Translations under genes and position numbers: made by a program
Part shown: positions 36,266 to 45,512 of the stretch, in pieces
Numbering within the stretch: position 1 is the first letter of the stretch
Layout of the letters: every line of letters begins with the position of its first letter
Source: T3SED10-260 sp035363255
GTDB lineage: Bacteria > Caldisericota > Caldisericia > UBA6126
Direction: 5' to 3'
Length of the DNA: 64,000 bases
NCBI GenBank assembly: GCA_035363255.1
Contig: DAOSES010000013.1
Span: 1 to 64,000 of the forward strand
The notes under the pieces: generated by a model
Database searches by the model: none
Seen by the model: only the letters and a program-made list of their open reading frames with translations
What the model was told of the DNA's origin: nothing

Positions 36266-37327
36266 TCAATATACTAAGATTTCTTCTTCTTTTCTAATGG
36301 CTCTTAAGCCTGCCATAGCCAGGGCTCTAAGCTCATCACTTCCCGCTTCAATATGAACCTGAGCAATCCACTGAACTCTACTGGTGATGATATTGGTTAA
36401 TTGTGGCTGATGGCTCATCCCTCCAGTGAGTATGATGACATCAATCTTGTCTCGAATGATAGCACTCATTGCTCCAATTTCTTTAGAAATCTGATATGCC
36501 AAAGCATCAAAAACTTCCTTTGCGTAGCTGTTGCCTTGTTCAATTTTAGCAAGAACTTCTCTTAAGTCGTGAGTACCAAGATAAGAGATCAAGCCTGCAT
36601 TCTTGAGGAGCAGATTTTTTAAGCTGGTGAAATCAGCTCCTTCCTGGAAAGCCATATTGACTACATCAATGCTGGGCAGAGTTCCTGCTCGGTTAGAGGA
36701 AAAAGGACCCCCCTCGTTGGCATTGTTAACATCAATGATTTTACCTTTTCGAACTGCTGAGACTGATATCCCACCTCCAAGATGAGCAACTACAGCATTG
36801 ATTTCATTAAAATCCAGGGAGTGTTCCTGACAATACTTTTTTAATACTGCTCTGACATTTAGTGGATGATCGAGGGATTTACGCTCAATTTCTTTGATGC
36901 CAGACAGTCTGGCTAAATCGGTAAATTCATCCACCGAAACTGGATCAGCAATAAAAGCCGGGATATGATACTCTTTGCCAATTTCGTAGGAAATCATTGG
37001 CCCAAGATTCGAAGCGTGTTCACCATATTTACTATTTTCGACATCTTCCATTAGAGCATCGTTGATGGCATATACTCCTGCTTTGAGTGGTTTTAAGATG
37101 CCTCCTCGCCCTACTACCATGCTTAAGTCCTCTAAACGATATTCGTGCTTTCTAAGTTGTTCTAAAATGGCATTCTTGCGAAAGTTTTTTTGCTCAGGAA
37201 TAGTAGCAAAAGCTTTCAATTCGTTAAAATCGTGATCCACATCCTGCTCAAATTGTAATATTTCATCATGAAACACTGCAATTTTGGTGGAAGTGGATCC
37301 AGGATTAATGACTAAAGTTTTTTCCAT
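36266..37327 (-). CDS. buk: butyrate kinase (copy 2)
   Basis: 353 residues, same fold as copy 1 (LVINPGSTSTKIAVF, AHLGGGISVSA, ILTGGMSHQPQL) but clearly diverged, so the two may differ in chain length or branching of substrate. The start at 37327 fits AAGGAG; an upstream frame to 37420 is just the tail of the DUF362 gene read in another frame. It overlaps the DUF362 gene by 23 bases. Confidence 0.92.
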   Translation of the reverse strand: MEKTLVINPGSTSTKIAVFHDEILQFEQDVDHDFNELKAFATIPEQKNFRKNAILEQLRKHEYRLEDLSMVVGRGGILKPLKAGVYAINDALMEDVENSKYGEHASNLGPMISYEIGKEYHIPAFIADPVSVDEFTDLARLSGIKEIERKSLDHPLNVRAVLKKYCQEHSLDFNEINAVVAHLGGGISVSAVRKGKIIDVNNANEGGPFSSNRAGTLPSIDVVNMAFQEGADFTSLKNLLLKNAGLISYLGTHDLREVLAKIEQGNSYAKEVFDALAYQISKEIGAMSAIIRDKIDVIILTGGMSHQPQLTNIITSRVQWIAQVHIEAGSDELRALAMAGLRAIRKEEEILVY

Positions 37328-38447
37328 GGGCAACTCCTTTTGATATAATTTGAACGGCACTCGAAGGACAAATATCGATACAATGACCACAATAATGACA
37401 TTTGGGTGAATTCCATACATAGCCAGCTTTTGATGTTTTTTCCCAGGCAGAGAATGGGCAAGTCAAGACGCATTGATCGCATTGAATGCATTGTTCTGGG
37501 CGAGAAACAAGTTGGCTTTTAAAATCAAAAGAAACCTGCTTGGTTAGATATTTGAGAGGTTTGCGAAAAGGGGGTCCAATGAGAGTGATCTTGACGATAT
37601 CTCCGATACCCCATCGTCTTTGATGTGCAAGTCGATTGAGAGGTATTTGAAGAGCTCTGATCCCCGCCAGGGCTGAGGAATAGCTATCCCCGGATACAAA
37701 ATCGTTTGTTATGGCTATATAGGGTTCTTCCACGCAATCAAAAAGTGCTGAGAAGTTGATTTTGTGGATCAAAGGCTGTAAATGCTCTAAAAGCATATGA
37801 GAACGACTTCTAAGATTGCTTTGGACGAGAACAAAGGATTGACATGACTGAGGTAAAGCATAAAACAAGGAGCTAATGGTGCCATGGATTGCAAACAGAG
37901 AGGAACTTTCAAAAGGATTGATGGGAATGATGATATCGGCTTCCACAAGAGCTTCTGGCAAATAAATGTTTTTTGCTTGAGGTATGGAAGAGATGCTGGA
38001 AGAATATGATGTCGTTGATACTCTTGGACCAAAGCCCAAGGGAAGGGATTGACTGAAGCTGGCTTGAGGAAGGGCTTGGGGTGGAGCTGAAATAGAAACA
38101 TACCTACAATCCAGATGGTGCTCAGCAGTAGGAAATATCTCTTTGATGAATGGAAGGTAGCTGGAATGACGCAAACTGAAAAAGGACTGTGCTGATATCG
38201 GTTCCAGGATCTTGATAAATTGTTCTTGAATAAGCTTTACGGTGTTTAAAGTGTTTGGAACATGATGCGAATGTCTGCTAATATCTGTAAAGAAAACAAT
38301 TTTTTTATTTTTTTGCTCTGTTTTAAAAAAAGGGCTAATCGAAAGATTTCGTGTTTGTTGATCCTGGCCCAAAATATCCTCAAAAATCTCATGAATAGTT
38401 GACGCAAGGCCATCCAATTCTGATGGTTTCCAAAATACTATTGCCAT
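37305..38447 (-). CDS. DUF362 protein with ferredoxin domain
   Basis: 380 residues. The N-terminal part has the DUF362 pattern (EADIIIPINPFESSSLFAIHG, GDSYSSALAGIRAL). The C-terminal part has two 4Fe-4S motifs, CIQCDQCVLTCP and CHYCGHCIDICP. Such proteins are probable electron carriers or assembly factors for iron-sulfur enzymes; electron transfer to or from the acyl-CoA pathway is inferred from the operon only. It heads the butyrate operon. Confidence 0.82.
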   Translation of the reverse strand: MAIVFWKPSELDGLASTIHEIFEDILGQDQQTRNLSISPFFKTEQKNKKIVFFTDISRHSHHVPNTLNTVKLIQEQFIKILEPISAQSFFSLRHSSYLPFIKEIFPTAEHHLDCRYVSISAPPQALPQASFSQSLPLGFGPRVSTTSYSSSISSIPQAKNIYLPEALVEADIIIPINPFESSSLFAIHGTISSLFYALPQSCQSFVLVQSNLRSRSHMLLEHLQPLIHKINFSALFDCVEEPYIAITNDFVSGDSYSSALAGIRALQIPLNRLAHQRRWGIGDIVKITLIGPPFRKPLKYLTKQVSFDFKSQLVSRPEQCIQCDQCVLTCPFSAWEKTSKAGYVWNSPKCHYCGHCIDICPSSAVQIISKGVAHGKNFSH

Positions 38448-38476
38448 TCCACATCCTTTTTCTGACTCATTACTAT

Positions 38477-38482
38477 TATAAT
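38477..38482 (+). promoter_or_regulatory. -10 of the 38490 gene, leaderless-type spacing
   Basis: TATAAT ends eight bases before the ATG at 38490, so transcription would begin at or within one base of the start codon. The -35 region is poor. Confidence 0.45.
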
Positions 38483-38489
38483 AATAGCA

Positions 38490-40337
38490 ATGAAATCAAT
38501 AAATGAAAAAAAAAGCTTGCGGAGTTTTAAAGGAGACCAGAATATATTCTGGGATGGTTTTTTATGTGATGTAGCTTTGTCTGCATATCTGAAGGATCAA
38601 TATCCTGATGTTTCTTCTACCTATTTTATTCATGACGAAAAATTAGGTACCCCTGATTTAAATTGGGCATATTATTCAGCTTCAGGATCAAAAGATTTTT
38701 TGCTAAGTGACGACTATGCAGATTCTCATGGAGATGCTTGCTATATCAACCTGGATGTTTCAGAAGGTTTGTTCTACCTACCTGCCTTGGACCTGGATAC
38801 TCTCAGTCGGTGGGGGGTTCCTATTCATGCCTTGGCGAGAGAGTTTGCCCGTCAGCGCAAGAAACTTGATCCAGACTTTATCCAACGAGCAACCCTTCTT
38901 GGCTTGAATCTGAATACCTGTCTTGAGCATTATGAAGATGATGATGAGTTGCCGAAAGATATGCGAGAATATTTTTGCTATCACCCCCAGGAAAAAATCT
39001 ATTATCTTTTCAGCAAAGCTCAAGGTAGGAAAGGAATTGTTCCTTGCCGAGATAGTAATCGCTTATTTAGCTCGATTAAGCTTTCTGAAAGCAATTTGAT
39101 CCCCCAACTCAAACTGCTCTTTCAATCCTATTGTGTTGACAAGCTTATCGAGCAAAGTACGAGCAGTGAACAAAAGCAAGCAATCCTTCACCGGGTTCAA
39201 AAACTTTATACCTGTTTAAACGAAAAACTACCATCCCATTCAAGCCTTTTAGATCTCGAACAAGAAGCTTTTGCTTATTTTCTAAAAGAACTTCAGCTCA
39301 ACGTGGATATCAAGTTGGAACATTCCAGCGATATTTTTGTAAATCCTGAGAAATTCGATATCACACATCGTTTTTTTGATCTTGCCCGTCATCACAGTGA
39401 AATGTTTTCTGAAAGCTACAACCAGGCGCTTCATATCGAAAAAAAGGCAATTCAGCGTATCAAAGCTGACTCCCATTTTATTCCCCTTCCCTACTATTTT
39501 CTGCAAGATCTTCCAGATGGGCGCTACCGTTATCCCATATATCTCTCCCTTCTTGATCGATCCCTTTGGATAAAAAAATCACAAAGCCTGGAATTAGTCT
39601 CATCTGATGCCCAAACTCCAAAGGGTATCATTGGAAAAGCCATGCCTTTTTTAAATGAGTTATGCACCAGCCCTTTTTTTATGGCTATGCCAGAAGAGGG
39701 TTCCAAATACGCTTCTGCCTGCAAAGTCTGGGCTCAGTTACTCCGCAAGGAAGGTTTGAGTTTGCCCGAATGCTCTGCTATTCGTATCAGTCTTAACGCT
39801 CTCGACCATTTAGCTCTTGCAGAGCCTTGTCAGATCCGCATGCCTTTATACCTTCAACACGCCTTTGGCAAAGAAATTAGCAATATCCAACTTGCTCAAA
39901 GCTGGAGAGGAGTAGTCCAGGACGCAGAAAAACTCTTGCTCTTTTTTCAAGCTTTTCAACATGGTCAAGAGGTCAAGTTTCTTCGACTTTGGTTGGACGG
40001 TTTTTTAGAGATCGAAATCAAGGACTTATTGGAAAAGTATATGGATCCCCAAAGTAAAAAACTTTTATCTGAATTGTACCAGGAATTCACTCATCTTCAT
40101 GCTCAGAGGATTAAGCAAAATTTCAACTGGCAAAGAGAACATGCGGAAAGGTATCAGACCCTTCAATTTGAAATGAGGATACTCATCAGTTTTTTTAAAA
40201 GAAATCTTCTTCAATGGATGCAGGGTCTTCCTTACCTAAATCATCGTCCCTATTTTTTGGGATTTTTTTTGTTTTTTGGGGAATCATTTATTAGAACATG
40301 GTTAAAAAAAGTAACCTTTCGTTGGGAAAGGTGGTAA
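38490..40337 (+). CDS. unknown 615-residue protein
   Basis: No family recognised. No signal peptide. The C-terminal region has a hydrophobic stretch (LGFFLFFGESFIRTW) that may touch the membrane. The sequence is low in repeats and has long alpha-helical charged stretches. There is no ribosome site before ATG and the -10 TATAAT is eight bases away, so the message may be leaderless; an internal TTG at 38517 is the other possible start. It is divergent from the butyrate operon and directly upstream of the HtrA gene by 33 bases. Confidence 0.65.
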   Translation: MKSINEKKSLRSFKGDQNIFWDGFLCDVALSAYLKDQYPDVSSTYFIHDEKLGTPDLNWAYYSASGSKDFLLSDDYADSHGDACYINLDVSEGLFYLPALDLDTLSRWGVPIHALAREFARQRKKLDPDFIQRATLLGLNLNTCLEHYEDDDELPKDMREYFCYHPQEKIYYLFSKAQGRKGIVPCRDSNRLFSSIKLSESNLIPQLKLLFQSYCVDKLIEQSTSSEQKQAILHRVQKLYTCLNEKLPSHSSLLDLEQEAFAYFLKELQLNVDIKLEHSSDIFVNPEKFDITHRFFDLARHHSEMFSESYNQALHIEKKAIQRIKADSHFIPLPYYFLQDLPDGRYRYPIYLSLLDRSLWIKKSQSLELVSSDAQTPKGIIGKAMPFLNELCTSPFFMAMPEEGSKYASACKVWAQLLRKEGLSLPECSAIRISLNALDHLALAEPCQIRMPLYLQHAFGKEISNIQLAQSWRGVVQDAEKLLLFFQAFQHGQEVKFLRLWLDGFLEIEIKDLLEKYMDPQSKKLLSELYQEFTHLHAQRIKQNFNWQREHAERYQTLQFEMRILISFFKRNLLQWMQGLPYLNHRPYFLGFFLFFGESFIRTWLKKVTFRWERW

Positions 40338-40370
40338 TAAGTAAAGAATTAATTGTATCAGGAGGTACGT

Positions 40371-41630
40371 ATGATGAATGATGTAGAAACCCTGCACCAG
40401 CAAACTCAAGAGGTGCCAGTCAAAGCACCTAAAGCCAGGAATTCCTTTACAGCCAAAATTATCGCAGGTATGGCACTTTTTCTTATCGGAAGCCTTATCG
40501 GCAGTATGATGTCAATTTTATGGGTGGCTTATGAGCCCTCCTTTCTCCCTCCCCCTCCCTTCCTAAATCCTCAACCCCAGATTTCCAAAAACCCCATCCA
40601 ATTGCCTATTGAAGGAAATGGACAAACACAGAGCATAGTCATGATCGCTGGCGAAGCCAGTAAGGCTGTAGTTCGTATTGATGCTTATCGACAAAGCAGA
40701 GCTGGGCTTCAAGGAGGCTTTGGTTCAGGCTTTATTGTCAGCCCCGAAGGTTATATTATGACCAATGCCCATGTCATTGAGAATGCTCAATCCATCAAAG
40801 TCACCATCAAATCAGGTGAAGTGTTTGATGCAATGATTGTAGGGCAAGACAGCATTTCCGATATCGCTCTGGTTAAAATAGAAGCTCGTAACCTTCCAGT
40901 ACTTGCCTTTGCAGATTCAGACCAGGTGCTTGTGGGAGAAACCGTAGTAGCTATAGGCAATCCATTTGGCTACGACTATACCGTCACTTCAGGGGTAGTC
41001 TCCGCCATTCAGCGGGATATCAATCCTCCCCAATCTACACAACCCAGTCAGCCTCAACAGGATGAGTTGCCTTTCTTTTTTGGTTTACCTTTCAACATTC
41101 AACCCCCAGCTCAACAACCAAGCCAAAGCAGTCCATCGATCCCCATGGTGGGCATCATCCAGACCGATGCCGCCATCAATCCTGGCAACAGCGGGGGTCC
41201 CTTGATGAACCTCAACGGTGAAGTCATTGGAGTCAATTTTCTTATCGATGCTCAAGGCCAGGGCTTGGGCTTTGCAGTCTCTTCCAATATTGCCAAAAAA
41301 GTTGCCCACGATCTTATCGATTATGGCACCGTTTCCTGGGCAAGTCTTGGCTTAGTCATTTCCGACAACAATCCTGAAGTTCAGGCAAAACTTGGGCTCA
41401 AGACGGCGGAAGGGGTAGTAGTGGTTGAAGTACCCGCCGGAAAAGCACGAGATGCTGGCATCAAAAAGAACGATGTTATTGTACTCTTTGAGGGAGAAAA
41501 GTTTTCAAAAGGGGAAGAGCTTATCTCCAAGATCCGAAACAAAAATGTTGGTGATAAAGTGGAACTTACCGTCAACCGCGCAGGTAAAGAAATTAAAATT
41601 ACTGCTGAATTGGGAGAGCTACGTCGCTAA
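40371..41630 (+). CDS. HtrA/DegP-type serine protease
   Basis: 419 residues. Starts at 40371 because GGAGG lies five bases before. One N-terminal membrane helix (about 25-50), a proline-rich linker, then the trypsin domain with catalytic His in TNAHVIENA, Asp in SISDIALVKI and Ser in NPGNSGGPL, and one PDZ domain at the C terminus. It cleaves misfolded envelope proteins. Its stop overlaps the start of the GNAT gene (TAATG), so the pair is translated together. Confidence 0.93.
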   Translation: MMNDVETLHQQTQEVPVKAPKARNSFTAKIIAGMALFLIGSLIGSMMSILWVAYEPSFLPPPPFLNPQPQISKNPIQLPIEGNGQTQSIVMIAGEASKAVVRIDAYRQSRAGLQGGFGSGFIVSPEGYIMTNAHVIENAQSIKVTIKSGEVFDAMIVGQDSISDIALVKIEARNLPVLAFADSDQVLVGETVVAIGNPFGYDYTVTSGVVSAIQRDINPPQSTQPSQPQQDELPFFFGLPFNIQPPAQQPSQSSPSIPMVGIIQTDAAINPGNSGGPLMNLNGEVIGVNFLIDAQGQGLGFAVSSNIAKKVAHDLIDYGTVSWASLGLVISDNNPEVQAKLGLKTAEGVVVVEVPAGKARDAGIKKNDVIVLFEGEKFSKGEELISKIRNKNVGDKVELTVNRAGKEIKITAELGELRR

Positions 41631-42346
41631 TGCTTCCCGAGGGTTTTGAGATTCGCCCCATAGTTGACAAAGAAGACTATTCCGAGTGCGAGAAGATTCA
41701 AATGAGCATTTCTCCGCTCAATGAAGTAGGGATTGTTCCTGCTTATTTGATGGAAATAACCACTCGTCACGGAGGAATTAGTCTGGGTCTATACGATCAT
41801 GGCAAGCTGGTGGGTTTTTCATATGCTTTTCCAGCCTATACCAAAAAGAATGGATACTATCTCTTTAGCGATACTATGGGGCTCTACCCTCCCTATCAAA
41901 AGCGATCTCTTGGTTTTGCCATGAAGCAGGAGCAATGCAGAATAGCCATCGAAAAAGGGGTTCGAAAGATGGTATGGACTTTCGATCCCCTTCTTGGCCA
42001 AAACGCCAATCTCAACTTCCGAAAACTCGGAGGCATCGTAACTCGCTATGATCTTGAAAAATACAACGAAGTATCATTAAATCTTGGCATTGTGATTCCT
42101 GCTGATCGATTTTATCTCCAATGGCAGATTCATACCGAACGGGTTAAGAAACGTCTATTCGATCTGGAAATTCCTCGCATGCGATATCGCAAACAACTCA
42201 ACTTCCACAATAGCACCAAAACCGTCCTTCAAAAGAAAACTATCAATGCCTATGGAGTTCATAAAGAAGTAAGCTTTAGAGAGCTTAAAGACATCGATCT
42301 AAGTATCACCCATAATTCTTTGGTGGTAGAAATACCCTTTGATTAA
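41630..42346 (+). CDS. GNAT-superfamily acetyltransferase, stopped early
   Basis: 238 residues. N-terminal FEIRPIVDKEDYSECEKIQ and LVGFSYAFPAY, MGLYPPYQKRSLGFAMKQEQ are typical of the COG3375-type GNAT proteins. It ends in VVEIPFD at a TAA; family members continue after the corresponding position with a C-terminal tail, and the same frame here reads on for another 73 codons with tail-like sequence up to 42568. The TAA is therefore probably a nonsense mutation or a sequence error. Function of the family is unproven. Coupled to htrA. Confidence 0.75.
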   Translation: MLPEGFEIRPIVDKEDYSECEKIQMSISPLNEVGIVPAYLMEITTRHGGISLGLYDHGKLVGFSYAFPAYTKKNGYYLFSDTMGLYPPYQKRSLGFAMKQEQCRIAIEKGVRKMVWTFDPLLGQNANLNFRKLGGIVTRYDLEKYNEVSLNLGIVIPADRFYLQWQIHTERVKKRLFDLEIPRMRYRKQLNFHNSTKTVLQKKTINAYGVHKEVSFRELKDIDLSITHNSLVVEIPFD

Positions 42347-42568
42347 AAACAAATCAGAAATGATTTTCCCTTAATCGCACAGGATTGGCGCTTAAAAACT
42401 CGTTTGATTTTTGACCATTATATTAACCAAAAAGCCTATCGGGTCTATGAGTTTTTTCAGCTCATTGAAGCAGATGAAGTTCGAAACTTCTATCTATTGC
42501 ATGCTCCCATGAATGCTGAAAATGAAAGTCTTCCCTTATTGCCCCTTGACGCTCAGGTGATAAAATGA
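42347..42568 (+). pseudogene. C-terminal GNAT tail left after an in-frame TAA
   Basis: In the frame of the preceding gene, 73 codons without a stop read KQIRNDFPLIAQDWRLKTRL and on to QVIK, then TGA. WRLKTR and the aromatic-rich continuation match what GNAT proteins of this group show after their EIP segment. There is no new start or ribosome site, so it is not an independent gene. Its last 33 bases overlap the 3' end of tyrS on the other strand. Confidence 0.65.
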
Positions 42569-43723
42569 TCGCTTTCCGACTTTTACCTTAATATTGTCTG
42601 AACTAACGATCTCAAAAAAGGGATCGGTAATCTTTTCTTGCTCCCATTCCACTCCGCCTTGCTCAATGATGCGCTTGGCTTCACTTTTGCTTTTCACCAA
42701 ACCTGCTTCAAAAAGCACAGAAAACAAGGGCCCCTTTAGATCAAGATTTAGTTCAATTTCTTGCCATTCTTCCGGTTTTTCTCTGTTTCTGAAGACTTTG
42801 ATAAACTGGTCTCTGGCGCTTATTCCGTCTTCTTCTCTGGTATATTTGGAAGCTAAAAGGGTGGCTAGTTCCATTTTTAACTCCATGGGATTTTCATTTT
42901 CCAGTCGCTGTTTGATTTGCACCATTTTTTCAGGAGTAAAAAACAGCGCATATTCGTAGTATTGTGCAATGAGATGGTCTGGTACAGACATTACTTTTCC
43001 GAATATATCCTGAGCGCTTTCTGTGATTCCAATATAGTTTTTGAGGCTTTTGCTCATTTTGGCTGTTCCATCCAAACCTACCAGAAGAGGCATAGTGAGA
43101 ATGATTTGTGCTTCTTGACCATAGAATTCCTGCATTTCGCGACCAAGCAAAAGGTTAAAGGTCTGATCGGACCCTCCCAACTCGACATCGGCCTGAATTG
43201 CAACTGAATCGTAGGCTTGCATCATGGGGTATAAAAACTCGTGGAGAAAAATGGCCTGCTGATTTTTGTAGCGATTGGAAAAATCTTCTCTGGCTAGGAT
43301 TTGGGATAGGGTAAAATGAGCCATTATTCTGACCAATTCGTTCATGTCAATTTTAGAGAGCCATTCGCTGTTGTAGCGGATTTCGGTCTTGCTCATGTCT
43401 AAAATATGAGAAACCTGATCGAAATAGGTGCTGGCATTTTGCTTTATTTCATCCAATGACAAAGCTTTTCGAACTTTGCTTCTGCCAGAGGGGTCTCCGA
43501 TCATAGCGGTAAAATCACCAATCACAAAAACGATATCGTGCCCCAGGTCTTGAAACTGTTTTAGCTTGTGCAAGACTACAGCATGACCAAGATGGAGATC
43601 AGGAGCGGTAGGGTCTGCTCCAAGTTTGATGCGTAATTTTTTCTTATCTCTGAGGCGTTTTTCAAATTCCTCAACATTGATAAAATCAATCGTGTGTTGT
43701 TTAATTAGTTTTGTAATCTCCAT
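42536..43723 (-). CDS. tyrS: tyrosyl-tRNA synthetase
   Basis: 395 residues, class I synthetase. HLGHAVVLH (HIGH) near residue 40 and KMSKS near 230 are intact; an S4 RNA-binding domain ends the protein (KSEAKRIIEQGGVEWE). The form with TAPDLHLGH belongs to the second bacterial TyrRS group (TyrZ-like). CAGGAGA precedes ATG. No T-box leader is seen in the 132 bases upstream. Confidence 0.95.
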   Translation of the reverse strand: MEITKLIKQHTIDFINVEEFEKRLRDKKKLRIKLGADPTAPDLHLGHAVVLHKLKQFQDLGHDIVFVIGDFTAMIGDPSGRSKVRKALSLDEIKQNASTYFDQVSHILDMSKTEIRYNSEWLSKIDMNELVRIMAHFTLSQILAREDFSNRYKNQQAIFLHEFLYPMMQAYDSVAIQADVELGGSDQTFNLLLGREMQEFYGQEAQIILTMPLLVGLDGTAKMSKSLKNYIGITESAQDIFGKVMSVPDHLIAQYYEYALFFTPEKMVQIKQRLENENPMELKMELATLLASKYTREEDGISARDQFIKVFRNREKPEEWQEIELNLDLKGPLFSVLFEAGLVKSKSEAKRIIEQGGVEWEQEKITDPFFEIVSSDNIKVKVGKRSFYHLSVKGQ

Positions 43724-43812
43724 GCTTTCTCCTGTTTAGCTTTTTCTGACTTTATAATATCTTTTTTAGCATTAAAATACAAACCTGGAATAAATAGAAT
43801 CGTGAAATCTTG

Positions 43813-43821
43813 TGATATAAT
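43813..43821 (+). promoter_or_regulatory. extended -10 promoter of hutU
   Basis: TGATATAAT, a perfect extended -10 in the context TTGTGATATAATT, about 35 bases before the start codon. Same string as before the DUF1538 set. Confidence 0.6.
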
Positions 43822-43855
43822 TTTTTTTTGAAGTTTTTGGAAAGGGTTTTAAAAA

Positions 43856-45511
43856 ATGGACATAAACATAAGTGCTCCCCGAGGATCACAGCTCAATTGC
43901 AAGGGTTGGATTCAGGAAGCTGCTCTACGCATGTTGATGAACAATCTTGACCGAGAAGTTGCCGAAAAACCTGAAGAACTCATAGTGTATGGAGGAACAG
44001 GCAAAGCAGCCCGTAATTGGGATTCATATCATGCCATAATTCGCTCTCTTAAATCTTTGGAAGACGACGAAACTCTCTTAGTGCAATCTGGAAAACCAGT
44101 GGGAATATTCCGTACTTCTCCCTCTGCCCCCAGAGTCCTCATTGCCAACTCATTGCTCGTACCTGCCTGGGCAAAGTGGAATGAATTTCGTCGCCTCGAA
44201 CAACTCGGTCTTACGATGTATGGTCAAATGACTGCTGGGAGCTGGATATATATCGGTGCTCAAGGTATTTTACAAGGCACATACGAAACCTTTTCCGCAG
44301 TTGCTCAAAAAATGGGGAAAACCGACTTAAAAGGGCTTTGGGTTTTGACAGCAGGTTTGGGAGGTATGGGTGGAGCTCAACCCCTAGCAGTCACCATGAA
44401 TCATGGTGTTTGCCTGGCAGTTGAAGTGGACGAAGCACGTGCCAAAAAACGCCTCGAGACTGGATACCTTCAAGAAATATCATACGACCTTGATACCTGT
44501 TTAAGCAAAGTCCGACAAGCCGTCAAAGAGCAAAAAGCGCTTTCTATTGCTTTGATAGCTAATGCTGCGGATGTTTTTCCCGACTTGTATCGTCGAGGAG
44601 TTTATCCCGATATCGTTACCGACCAGACTTCTGCTCACGATACCCTGAATGGCTATGTCCCCAATGGGATGACCTATGCCCAGGCTCTTGAACTCAGAAA
44701 ATCAAATCCTGAGGTATATATTGAAAAGGCATTGGATGCAATTGCAGTCCATGTTCAGGCAATGGTTGCTTTCAAAAAAAAGGCTTGTGTTGTATTCGAT
44801 TATGGCAACAATATCCGTACGCAAGCCAATTTACGCGGTATTTCTGATGCCTACCTGGTGCCTGGTTTTGTGCCTGAGTATATTCGTCCTTTGTTCTGCG
44901 AAGGTAAGGGTCCCTTTCGTTGGGCCGCTCTATCAGGCGATCCCAAAGATATAGCTCGTACCGATCGTGCCATATTAGAGCTATTCCCTCACAATGAAGC
45001 TTTGCGTCGATGGATCCAAAAAGCACAGGAACAAGTCAAATTTCAGGGCTTACCTTCTCGAATATGCTGGCTGGGCTATGGCGAACGAGCTGAGTTTGGT
45101 TTGCGAATCAACGAATTAGTCCGCAAGGGCGAAATCACCTGCCCTATCGTCATTGGTCGCGACCATCTCGATACTGGCTCTGTTGCATCTCCCTACCGAG
45201 AAACAGAAGATATGATGGATGGCTCTGATGCCATAGCTGATTGGCCCATCCTCAATGCTTTGCTCAATACCTCTTGTGGTGCTTCCTGGGTTTCAGTACA
45301 TCATGGCGGTGGAGTAGGTATTGGTTATTCACTCCATGCTGGTATGGTAGTAGTTGCTGATGGCACCGATTCGCAGGCAAAAAGCCTTGAACGTGTTTTA
45401 ACTGCAGATCCTGGCAGTGGTGTGATGCGTCATGCAGATGCAGGATACGATATTGCAATTAATACCGCCAAAACAAAAGGGGTTAAGATCCCCATGATGG
45501 GAGACAAATAA
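43856..45511 (+). CDS. hutU: urocanate hydratase
   Basis: 551 residues. Second step of histidine breakdown: urocanate to imidazolone propionate, using bound NAD. Marks: YGGTGKAARNW, LVQSGKPVGIF, LTAGLGGMGGAQPLA and GGGVGIGYSLHAGMVVVADGT. GGAAAGGG precedes ATG. hutH and hutI, usually next to it, are not in the window; the nearest partner is an alpha-oxoamine-synthase-like enzyme starting one base after its stop. Confidence 0.96.
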   Translation: MDINISAPRGSQLNCKGWIQEAALRMLMNNLDREVAEKPEELIVYGGTGKAARNWDSYHAIIRSLKSLEDDETLLVQSGKPVGIFRTSPSAPRVLIANSLLVPAWAKWNEFRRLEQLGLTMYGQMTAGSWIYIGAQGILQGTYETFSAVAQKMGKTDLKGLWVLTAGLGGMGGAQPLAVTMNHGVCLAVEVDEARAKKRLETGYLQEISYDLDTCLSKVRQAVKEQKALSIALIANAADVFPDLYRRGVYPDIVTDQTSAHDTLNGYVPNGMTYAQALELRKSNPEVYIEKALDAIAVHVQAMVAFKKKACVVFDYGNNIRTQANLRGISDAYLVPGFVPEYIRPLFCEGKGPFRWAALSGDPKDIARTDRAILELFPHNEALRRWIQKAQEQVKFQGLPSRICWLGYGERAEFGLRINELVRKGEITCPIVIGRDHLDTGSVASPYRETEDMMDGSDAIADWPILNALLNTSCGASWVSVHHGGGVGIGYSLHAGMVVVADGTDSQAKSLERVLTADPGSGVMRHADAGYDIAINTAKTKGVKIPMMGDK

Positions 45512-45512
45512 C

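Noticed and set aside
37328..37420. Longer start for butyrate kinase 2
   Set aside because: The extra codons overlap the DUF362 gene in another frame; a proper AAGGAG-ATG is at 37327.
41630..42568. Stop-codon recoding (TAA as sense)
   Set aside because: TAA ends many clearly normal genes in the window, for example pheS, uvrA and groEL.
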